Positions 1-6,902 of a stretch of 64,000 bases of DNA are shown here, piece by piece (the first letter of the stretch is position 1; each line of letters begins with the position of its first letter). A program made the position numbers and the translations under genes. Below the pieces are notes generated by a model. It saw only the letters and a list, made by a program, of their open reading frames with translations, did no database searches and had not been told where the DNA came from. Where the stretch lies: assembly GCA_947471985.1 (NCBI GenBank), contig CANIZL010000018.1, positions 1 to 64,000 on the forward strand, written 5' to 3'. Origin of the DNA: Verrucomicrobiota bacterium. GTDB taxonomy: Bacteria > Verrucomicrobiota > Verrucomicrobiia > Limisphaerales > UBA9464.

Positions 1-3000
1 CACCAACACCGCCACCACCCCGCCGGATTGGAGTCGCCGGATGACCTCGACGAACGCAAACGGATCCGCTCCCACTACAAGCGTGTCGATGTGTTGCCGT
101 CCGCGTGCGTGGGCGCGGAGTTCCGTGAGCCCGCGCCCCGGTTCGGGCGCCGTGAGCACCAGCGGACGGATCCCGCGTTCCCGTAGCAGCACCGCGCCAA
201 ACTCCCAATTGCCCAGATGAGGCGTCACCAACAGGACGCCTTGACCGCTTGCCTGGGCGGCCTGGAAATGTTCCCAACCCGAACCGGGTTGCACGAGCTG
301 CGACACATCCACCCCGGCTTCAAACCGCCACAGGTCCACCAGCTTGATCGCAAATTCGGAAAAATTGCGCCGGCTCCAACGGGCGACGGCCAGCGGCGAA
401 TCCCCCAGCAACGGCACCAGATTCGCCCGCACGATTTGATCGCGAGAGGGATTCCCCCGCCGGTAACCTTCCACCACGACTCGCGCCAACCCCACCGCCA
501 CCCCGCGTGGGAGCCACCGGATCAACCATCCGCCCACCCGCCAGCCCACCGCCGAATACAACGCCGAAGGTCCCGCAATTTCGGAACCGGCCACGCCGGG
601 TTTTGCTGCGTCCGCGTGGGACGCGTCCCCGACCGCATCAACTCCTCCGGCAGACGACAGCTGCCGCCGACCGACGGTCGCCCACCACCACGCCGGCAAC
701 AGTCCCAAGGCCACCAGCAACACGCAAAAAACCCCGCCCGCGCAGACAATATCCAAGCTGGCGAGACCGGCGTTGTTGCTCCACGCCAACGAACCGAAGC
801 CCGCAATGTTGGCGCCGGCGCACAGTACCAAGGCCCGTCCGGTGGTCCGCCACAGGGCGATCCATCCCCCGCCCCGCCGCAGGGCAAGTTGCACGTGGAT
901 CGTGGAATCCACCGATGAACCCAACAACAAAGGGATCGCCACCAGGCTGAGGAGATTCCACTCCGCCCCCACCGCACTCATCATCGCCAACAGCAAACCC
1001 AGAGCCGTGGCCAGCGACATCAGGCCGAGGAGCACTTCCGTCCAGCGCCGAAACGCCAGGCCCAACGAGACAGTGATCACCAGCAGGATGACGCCCGTCA
1101 GCCAGCGAACCCGTCCGGAGACGCGCTCCAACAACGCCGGGCCCAGGAGATCCCATCCACTCACGATCACTTCGGGCGGCAACTCGGCGGCGGCGAAGGG
1201 AGTTCGTCCCGGCTCCACCAAGCCCAACGCCAACCAGCCACCATGTCCGTCCTCGGAGGCGAATTGTCGGCGCAGCCACGCCGCGGTGGCATTGGTGGGC
1301 CACAATGGGGCCCCGCGCGAAGACGCCTCCGTCCAAGCGGACCAGGACGCCACCATGGCTTCGTCCAGGACGAGCGATTCCGCAGTGAACCCCGCCGTCA
1401 CCGCCGCCGCCCGCAAGCGTTCCCGCGCGCCGGCGAGCGTCGCCGCCGCCGCGAGATTCGTGCGGGCATTGTCGGGGCGCGGCCAAAAATCTCGCGGCAC
1501 GGTGTACGAAATAATTTCTCCTCGAGCGAGTGAGCCCGCCAACACGCGATCCGCCGATTCGAGCGTATGCGCGACGGCGCCCGGCGAAGTGCCCGGAAAG
1601 AGCAGCCACCGCAGTTCGTTGGTCCGGCCAAGGCGCGACGTCAATTGCTCCATCGCCGTGTACGCCTGGCTTTGCCGCGGCCGCAGGGGCGTCGTCGAAC
1701 CGGTCGCCCGCGGCCACCCGCGGACCGCCAAAACCACACCCGCCAACACGAGGATAACGCCGGTGGCCACCAAACCCCAACGGGCGTGTCGCTGGAGGGC
1801 GCCCGGTTCCAACGGCACCACGGGCTTGGGTTGGAACTGCGCCTGCTGAATTCCTCGCACCGCCAACGGGAGAAATCCGAAGACCATCACCACCGCACCC
1901 AGCAACAGCCCGAGAGCGGTCAGGGTCCCGAGTTGGGCGAGTCCCGGCAAACCGGCCCAGCGCAGCAAGGCAAAGGTCCCCGCCGTGGTGACGGCCGACC
2001 ACGCGATGCCCGGCGTGGTGCGTCGACGAATCTCCCGCAACGAAAGTCCGGGATGCGCCCGCGCTTCCTGATATCCCACCAATCCGTAATCCACGACCAA
2101 CCCCAACAGCACGGCCGCAAAACCGGCACTGATGACATTGAGCGTCCCGAACCACCAGCCCCCCAAGGCAAGCGTCCCCAGCAGGGTCACCGCCAGTGCG
2201 CCGACCAATCCCACCAAGGGTCGGAAGGAACGGTGGGCGATCCAGAACAGAAGGCCGATCACCCCCAGTGTGGTCACGACGGAACTCGTCAGATCGCTCT
2301 CCATGCCCAGGGCAATTTCCGCCAGAAAAACCGGTCCGCCGGTGAACTGAACGGTGGGGAGGTTCGGCAGTGCATTCACTTCGGTGCGCACCTCAGCGAG
2401 CCAACGCGCGGCGGCTCGATACGGCAACCGGGCGACGGCGGGCTCGACTTGAATCAGACGGAACGTGCCATCGGCGTTTTGAAACGTGCCCACCCCCGCA
2501 TCCATTCCCGCCCCTGGTGGCGGCCGCGACAACGGCAGTTGGGTTAAACCCAGCGGATCATAACTGGCCCGCGCCAGCACCGCGGGATCCAGCGACGTGG
2601 CCAGGGTTTCGCGCGTCTCGGCCAATTGTCGGGCGAGCGTCGCGGGTTCCAGTCGTTGAATCAGGGCGTCCACCGCGGCCGGCGGTTGCTGCAACCACAG
2701 CCACGCCAGATTCTCCGCCGCATCGGCCGGCTTCTCCTGCCACGGCGGAAACGCGTGCACCGCCCGGACCAGATCCGGACGAGCCCGCAGCTGTCCGGCA
2801 ATCTCCCGGGCCGTGGTGGCCAGGGCTTCGGGGTCCGGACCGCTCAGGGTGATCAACAACTCCTGGGCGCCGGCGAAGTGTTGTTGATGCCACTGGAGAC
2901 CACGGACGACCGGCAGATCTCCGGGCAGCAGATTCAAGGCGTCGGCATCAAAGCGCAGCCGTGCGAGTCCCCACCCCGCCAGCACCACCACCACGAGCAG

Positions 3001-3024
3001 CCCCCACCATCCCGACCGCTTCAC
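1..3024 (-). CDS. MMPL/RND-family exporter fused to LpxL-type acyltransferase (3' end outside window)
   Basis: From a GTG at 3024 this frame stays open for 1,008 codons to position 1, so the C-terminus lies beyond the window. Residues about 1-800 have the layout of an MMPL/RND lipid exporter: one N-terminal membrane helix, a large periplasmic domain, a block of helices, a second periplasmic domain and a second block. From about residue 815 an LpxL/HtrB-type (LABLAT) acyltransferase follows, with the HX4E signature as HLGNWE. The start overlaps the stop of the upstream lipoprotein gene (GTGA), so the two are translationally coupled. MMPL exporters and LABLAT acyltransferases are both standard parts of aryl-polyene and xanthomonadin clusters, where they handle a lipid-linked pigment at the inner membrane. 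Having them in one chain is unusual. The function is inferred from the families and neighbours. Confidence 0.85.
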   Translation of the reverse strand, partial: MKRSGWWGLLVVVVLAGWGLARLRFDADALNLLPGDLPVVRGLQWHQQHFAGAQELLITLSGPDPEALATTAREIAGQLRARPDLVRAVHAFPPWQEKPADAAENLAWLWLQQPPAAVDALIQRLEPATLARQLAETRETLATSLDPAVLARASYDPLGLTQLPLSRPPPGAGMDAGVGTFQNADGTFRLIQVEPAVARLPYRAAARWLAEVRTEVNALPNLPTVQFTGGPVFLAEIALGMESDLTSSVVTTLGVIGLLFWIAHRSFRPLVGLVGALAVTLLGTLALGGWWFGTLNVISAGFAAVLLGLVVDYGLVGYQEARAHPGLSLREIRRRTTPGIAWSAVTTAGTFALLRWAGLPGLAQLGTLTALGLLLGAVVMVFGFLPLAVRGIQQAQFQPKPVVPLEPGALQRHARWGLVATGVILVLAGVVLAVRGWPRATGSTTPLRPRQSQAYTAMEQLTSRLGRTNELRWLLFPGTSPGAVAHTLESADRVLAGSLARGEIISYTVPRDFWPRPDNARTNLAAAATLAGARERLRAAAVTAGFTAESLVLDEAMVASWSAWTEASSRGAPLWPTNATAAWLRRQFASEDGHGGWLALGLVEPGRTPFAAAELPPEVIVSGWDLLGPALLERVSGRVRWLTGVILLVITVSLGLAFRRWTEVLLGLMSLATALGLLLAMMSAVGAEWNLLSLVAIPLLLGSSVDSTIHVQLALRRGGGWIALWRTTGRALVLCAGANIAGFGSLAWSNNAGLASLDIVCAGGVFCVLLVALGLLPAWWWATVGRRQLSSAGGVDAVGDASHADAAKPGVAGSEIAGPSALYSAVGWRVGGWLIRWLPRGVAVGLARVVVEGYRRGNPSRDQIVRANLVPLLGDSPLAVARWSRRNFSEFAIKLVDLWRFEAGVDVSQLVQPGSGWEHFQAAQASGQGVLLVTPHLGNWEFGAVLLRERGIRPLVLTAPEPGRGLTELRAHARGRQHIDTLVVGADPFAFVEVIRRLQSGGVVAVLV

Positions 3025-3500
3025 GGCACCCCTTCCAACCATTCCCCCGTGCGCGGATTCGCGAGGCGCCACGAACCGTCCGGCTGCGTCTCAACCCGCC
3101 AGCGTGAACCGACCCGCGGGGTCGGCGGCTGGGTGGCACAAAGGAACCAGGGCACCTGATCGGGCGGACCGGATCGGCGTAAAAATCCAGAAAACCGGTC
3201 CGATCGCAGCGCCGAAGTAATCAACCAGGAATTGGTGGTGGTCCGCGCGCTGACCAGCGGCAGTCCCTGCTTGCTGAACTGCACGAACAGCGAGCCGTCC
3301 GAATGCCGGGCCGTCAGCAACTCGCCCGCCAATTCGGGAACCGCCGCCGCGGGGCGCCACACCGCTGCGGTTTCCCGGACCTGCCAGCCCGGCTGGCTCA
3401 GATCCGTGGGCGCATCCGAGACCACCCGGCACCCGGCACCGCCGAATATCGCGCCAGCCAGCAACAACAGGCTGATCGATGACCGGAACGGAGTCTTCAC
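3021..3500 (-). CDS. Small outer-membrane lipoprotein, LolA/DUF3261-like role
   Basis: This 159-residue protein starts with GTG at 3500, overlapping the stop of the oxidoreductase gene as GTGA, and ends by overlapping the GTG of the exporter gene. It has a short basic N-terminus, a hydrophobic segment (SLLLLAGAIF) and a cysteine after GGAG near residue 23 that could be a loose lipobox. The rest is rich in alternating hydrophobic residues and aromatics and ends WRLANPRTGEWLEG, suggesting a beta-rich LolA/LolB-like fold. Aryl-polyene clusters usually encode a LolA-like protein and a DUF3261 lipoprotein next to the MMPL exporter, and this gene sits in that slot. I could not recognise a family signature with certainty, so the role in carrying lipidated product to the outer membrane is inference from position. 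Confidence 0.7.
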   Translation of the reverse strand: MKTPFRSSISLLLLAGAIFGGAGCRVVSDAPTDLSQPGWQVRETAAVWRPAAAVPELAGELLTARHSDGSLFVQFSKQGLPLVSARTTTNSWLITSALRSDRFSGFLRRSGPPDQVPWFLCATQPPTPRVGSRWRVETQPDGSWRLANPRTGEWLEGVP

Positions 3501-4777
3501 GCGACGGGGGCAAACGAAATGCGCGGCACGAGGGGGAAACGAGCCTGCAAGCGCACCAGCAGGAAAAAGAGCCGCATGCGCCAGCGCAGTTTCCAGCCAC
3601 CTTCCAGTTCTCCCGCTAACACCGCATTCACCGCCGCCGCCAAGCCCCATTTGGCGCGAGGTTCCAAAAACAACTCCATGAACGGGGTCGTGTAGAAATG
3701 GTTCACCATTTCGCGATAGATCTGCATGGCGGCGTCCACCCGGCGTTGGTATTCCGTGAACCCTACGACGCCATCATCACCGCGCACCAGCGCCGCCAAA
3801 ACCGCCTCGGCGCCCAGCTTCGCGGAAAACATCGCCAGAAAGACTCCGCTGGAAAAAATCGGGTCGATGAATCCCGCCGCATCGCCCACGCGCACCAAGC
3901 GGGGCGCGAAAAAGGAGCGGTTGCGATAACTAAAATCACTGGTGACCTGCAACGCCCCCAGTCGGGTCGCACCCGCCAGGCGATGGGCCAACGGAGGACT
4001 CTCCGCAATCGCGGTCGCCAGCAGGGCTTCCGCCTTTCCACCCGCTTCTGCCAGGGCTTCGCGATCCAGCACCAGACCCACGCTGACCTTGTTCGGTCGC
4101 CCGTCGCCACCGAGGTCCAGCGGGATCAACCAGCACCAGGAATTCTCCAGTCGCACGATCACCGTGTCCCCGGCCTGTTCTCCGGGATCCAGCGCCACCC
4201 CGTGGAAATGCGCGAAGATCGCCACCTTCTTGAGGCGCGGATCCGGCACCCGCTGCCCCTGCTGCGTGCCGGTGAGATTTCCCCGGCCCGAAGCATCGAT
4301 CAAAAACCGCCCCTGGATCCGCTCGGCTTCCCCCGTCTCGCCCAGGACATCCACGGAGATGCCCTCCGGTTCGGAACTGAAGCGCCGCACGGTGCAGCCC
4401 TCCCGCACCGTCACGCCGCAGGAGCCGGCATGCCGGAGTAGCAGCTCATCGAAGCGGGATCGCTCCACTTGGAAAGCCTCGGTATGGCGGGTGAACTGGC
4501 CGTCACGAAAAACGAAGCCGGTCTTTTTGGCGCCATTACCCAGATGGAATTGGGCGCCGCGCTTCACGGGATAACCCGCGGCCGCCAACTTGGGTAGCAC
4601 CCCCAGCTCCTCGAAGATGGGGTGATTGTAAGGCAGCAGGGATTCACCGATGTGAAAGCGCGGAAACCGCTCCTTTTCCAGCACCAGAACCCGCCGCCCG
4701 GCCCGGGCCAGCAGCGTCGCGGCGCAACTCCCCCCGGGACCTCCCCCGATGACTATTGCATCCCACACAGCCGCCAT
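3497..4777 (-). CDS. FAD-dependent oxidoreductase, flavin-halogenase-like
   Basis: This 426-residue enzyme starts at ATG 4777 (MAAVWDAIVIGGGPGG); the GGGPGG dinucleotide loop at residues 11-16 binds FAD. PRFHIGESLLP (39-49) is the signature shared by flavin-dependent halogenases and geranylgeranyl-reductase-type enzymes, and VRVGDAAGFIDPIFSSG is the second FAD-binding segment. Two halogenase features are visible: a WxWxIP-type motif at 214-219 (WCWLIP), and a lysine at 72 (VKRGAQF) at about the place of the halogenase catalytic lysine. It heads a three-gene unit with GTGA overlaps into the lipoprotein and exporter genes. Xanthomonadin and flexirubin clusters carry such a flavoenzyme, and some of those pigments are halogenated. 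A non-halogenating monooxygenase or reductase is the main alternative. Confidence 0.85.
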   Translation of the reverse strand: MAAVWDAIVIGGGPGGSCAATLLARAGRRVLVLEKERFPRFHIGESLLPYNHPIFEELGVLPKLAAAGYPVKRGAQFHLGNGAKKTGFVFRDGQFTRHTEAFQVERSRFDELLLRHAGSCGVTVREGCTVRRFSSEPEGISVDVLGETGEAERIQGRFLIDASGRGNLTGTQQGQRVPDPRLKKVAIFAHFHGVALDPGEQAGDTVIVRLENSWCWLIPLDLGGDGRPNKVSVGLVLDREALAEAGGKAEALLATAIAESPPLAHRLAGATRLGALQVTSDFSYRNRSFFAPRLVRVGDAAGFIDPIFSSGVFLAMFSAKLGAEAVLAALVRGDDGVVGFTEYQRRVDAAMQIYREMVNHFYTTPFMELFLEPRAKWGLAAAVNAVLAGELEGGWKLRWRMRLFFLLVRLQARFPLVPRISFAPVA

Positions 4778-5003
4778 CCAACCAGCGTCAGGGTGTCGCC
4801 CGCCGTGGCAAATCAAAATCCCGGCACGCCCCAATCAATCCCCGCCCGACCGGATCCTGTGTGCCTTTCCTGTCCAAAGGCCGGTCCGCCGCTAGCCCAA
4901 CTTTCGGCACTGGACCAAAATTTCGACAGTTTTCGGGCCGACCGGAAAACTCGGTGGAGGGGGGTACCGAGGGGGTCGGCCCACGCCTGCCCGGCGCAAC
5001 TCT

Positions 5004-5215
5004 GAGCCTGGCACGCCATTCGGGGATGCGCGAACGACGCAAATCCTGAACCTGCCCCCATAGTCACCCCGGCCGAATGAGGAACCTGGCACCCTATCTA
5101 ACCCTCAATCCCACGAGGCGTAATTTTGAACCTGGCACGCCATCCAGAGTGGGCGGACGTTGGCAATTCTGAACCTGGCACCGGGTTCATCCCGCCCAAA
5201 TAGGGAACCTGCCCC
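5004..5215 (+). repeat. Six degenerate copies of a GAACCTGGCACsCCAT-like repeat
   Basis: Copies begin at 5004 (GAGCCTGGCACGCCAT), 5048 (GAACCTGCCCCCAT), 5082 (GAACCTGGCACCCTAT), 5128 (GAACCTGGCACGCCAT), 5171 (GAACCTGGCACCGGGT) and 5205 (GAACCTGCCCCTCAAT). Spacings are 44, 34, 46, 43 and 34 bases. All copies point the same way, and the intervening sequence is not conserved. They lie inside the IS remnant upstream of the transposase fragment. They may be successive insertions of a short mobile repeat or a nested relic. I see no direct-repeat/spacer regularity of the CRISPR kind. Confidence 0.75.
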
Positions 5216-5376
5216 TCAATTCGGCCGCACCTCGCCAACGGGCGGGGCGATGGGGACCGAAGACGCCATCTCCCCAGCGCTGATGCCGGTGGATGGGGGC
5301 GGGGTATTCCAATTGGGACGGGGGCGTCGCCTTGTGGCGTAGCGACCGCAATCGGCAAAAGCAGTACTTGGAGATG

Positions 5377-5818
5377 AAGCTCTCCAAGGGTCACTACCTC
5401 TTGCGCCGCAACCCGCCGATCGCCAGCTCAAGCAGCCCGGGCAGATCTACCGGTTACTCTTGGAAATCGAGGCCGTCTTCCGGAACTTCAAAAACGATCT
5501 GGGTATCCGGCCGGTGCTTCATCAACTGGGTTCCCGGATCGATGCCCCCATTTTCGTCCGTTTCCTCGCATATTGCTCGCACGGAACGTTGAAACCTTGG
5601 CGCCGGAAGTTGGCACCGGGTCGGACGCCCGGGCAGGCGTTGGATCAGTTGGCCGCCGTTCAAATGATGGATTTGAATTTTCCGCCCCCCGATGGACGCC
5701 AACCGGTTTTGAGTCGCTACCCGCAACCGGAGGCTGCGGTGAAACTCCCGCTGGCGGGCATGGCGAGACCTTTCCGGAACAACCGCCCCCGCAGATCCGT
5801 GGGCACAAGGTGGTCTGA
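5377..5818 (+). pseudogene. Transposase remnant (IS4/IS1634-like), two frameshifts
   Basis: Three reading frames together spell the C-terminal part of a DDE transposase. The first piece (about 5377-5412) gives KLSKGHYLLRRN. After a frameshift the second piece (about 5442-5760) gives QIYRLLLEIEAVFRNFKNDL, then HQLGSRIDAPIFVRFLAYC and ending near VLSRYPQPE. A further shift gives PEQPPPQIRGHKVV and a stop at 5818. The (L)EIEAVFR..K.DL..RP..HQ....I.AHIF pattern, which places the last catalytic Glu, and the LPEQPPP tail are typical of IS4/IS1634-type transposases as I recall them. The N-terminal catalytic region is not found upstream, so this is a dead fragment. Confidence 0.75.
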
Positions 5819-5947
5819 ATCGGCCGGCTGAAATTGATTTTGCAGTGCCGACCCAGGAACGAGAGGGGACGGTTTGGCCAATGAATACGCGGTTACCTCA
5901 CAAAAATAGGCGCCCGCACCGAAAGTCGGGCTAGAATCGCCGCACGA

Positions 5948-6793
5948 ATGCAGACGTTTACCCTGGGTCACAGTCCGGATCCCGATGATGCCTTCATGTT
6001 TTACGGCCTGGCGAAGGACCTGATCCCAACGCCCGGGATGCGCTTCGAACACATCCTGCAGGACATCCAAACCCTTAACGAACGCGCCACCCGCGGCGAG
6101 CTCGACATCTCGGCGATCAGCATCCACGCCTACGCCCACGTGGCGGACACCTATGCCCTGTTGCCCAGCGGCGCCAGCATGGGCGACGGCTACGGACCGA
6201 TGCTCGTCGCCAAGGAACCCTTCACCCGCGAGCAGCTCGCCCGGAAACGCATTGCGATCCCCGGCACCATGACCAGCGCCTTCCTCGCCTTGCAGCTGTG
6301 GCTGAACCGGCCTGGCGCCGAACTGAACCTCGTTGTGGTCCCGTTCGATCAGATCTTTCAGGCCGTGAAATCCGGCATCGCCGACGTCGGTCTGATCATC
6401 CACGAGGGCCAACTGACCTATCGCAACGAAGGCTTGGTGCTGTGCGAAGATCTCGGTATCTGGTGGGGTCGGGAAAATGACGGACTGCCCCTGCCCCTCG
6501 GTGGCAACGTGATCCACAAACGCCACGCCCCCGCGCTCCGCAAGCAGGTCAGCGATATCCTGACCGCCAGCATTCAGTTCAGTCTCGATCACCGGACCGC
6601 CGCCGTGGCGCATTCCCTGCAGTGGGCGCGCGACATGGGCCGGGATCTGGCGGACCAGTTCGTCGGCATGTACGTGAATCACTGGACCTTGGATTACGGG
6701 GATCGCGGCCGTGAAAGCATCCGACGGTTTCTGGATCGGGGGCAAAAACTGGGCGTCGTACCGGCAATCTCCGCGCTGGAATTCGTGACCTGA
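5948..6793 (+). CDS. mqnD: 1,4-dihydroxy-6-naphthoate synthase (futalosine menaquinone pathway)
   Basis: MqnD converts cyclic dehypoxanthinyl futalosine to 1,4-dihydroxy-6-naphthoate, the naphthoquinone precursor of menaquinone. The 281-residue length is typical, and the N-terminal GHSPDPDDAFMFYGLA (7-22) is the family signature. The fold is a two-lobed periplasmic-binding-protein type, and the GTMTSAFLALQLWL and VGLIIHEGQLTY stretches are typical ligand-binding segments. The gene stands alone, about 110 bases before the next one, but mqnE lies at 22133-23317 in the same window. Together they show a futalosine rather than a classical Men pathway. The start is 10-14 bases after the right end of an IS remnant, so its promoter may lie within or beyond that element. 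Confidence 0.95.
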   Translation: MQTFTLGHSPDPDDAFMFYGLAKDLIPTPGMRFEHILQDIQTLNERATRGELDISAISIHAYAHVADTYALLPSGASMGDGYGPMLVAKEPFTREQLARKRIAIPGTMTSAFLALQLWLNRPGAELNLVVVPFDQIFQAVKSGIADVGLIIHEGQLTYRNEGLVLCEDLGIWWGRENDGLPLPLGGNVIHKRHAPALRKQVSDILTASIQFSLDHRTAAVAHSLQWARDMGRDLADQFVGMYVNHWTLDYGDRGRESIRRFLDRGQKLGVVPAISALEFVT

Positions 6794-6856
6794 CGCTCCG
6801 CGCTGACATATTTCCTCGAAGTTAAGCCCACCGGACGCCGTCGGTCATCCCGCGCG

Positions 6857-6887
6857 TTGACAGGCGGGTGCTTGAATCCGCTAGTGT
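6857..6887 (+). promoter_or_regulatory. Candidate sigma70-type promoter for the cytochrome/SUMF1 gene
   Basis: TTGACA at 6857-6862 and TAGTGT at 6882-6887 are separated by 19 bases, just upstream of the likely ATG at 6903. The spacer is longer than the ideal 17. The same TAGTGT -10 box is paired with TTGACG in front of rpmH at 35255-35282, which raises confidence in both. The implied leader is very short, about 10 bases. Confidence 0.45.
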
Positions 6888-6902
6888 GCCTTGAAGTACG
6901 AC

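Larger units (their letters stand above)
4891..5938. mobile_element. Decayed insertion sequence with terminal inverted repeats
   Basis: The left end GCTAGCCCAACTTTCGGCAC (4891-4910) is an imperfect inverted match of GCACCGAAAGTCGGGCTAGA (5916-5935); the core CTAGCCC(A/G)ACTTTCGG matches at all but one position. Between them lie an array of short repeats and the frameshifted C-terminal part of an IS4/IS1634-like transposase whose stop (5818) is about 100 bases from the right end, as expected for an IS. At about 1.05 kb the element is shorter than an intact IS1634-type element, and the catalytic N-terminal half is missing. No clear target duplication is visible. The right end abuts the mqnD start region (ATG 5948), so the element may supply part of that gene's upstream region. 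The rest of 4778-5947 holds no other gene I can support. Confidence 0.65.

Noticed and set aside
638-2155. A long minus-strand open frame (505 codons) overlapping the MMPL gene
   Set aside because: It is out of frame with the 1,008-codon exporter-acyltransferase frame, has Gly/Arg-rich composition and shows no family motif; a shadow frame of GC-rich DNA.
5004-5215. CRISPR array
   Set aside because: Repeats are about 14-16 bases and degenerate, spacing is irregular, and no cas gene is near.
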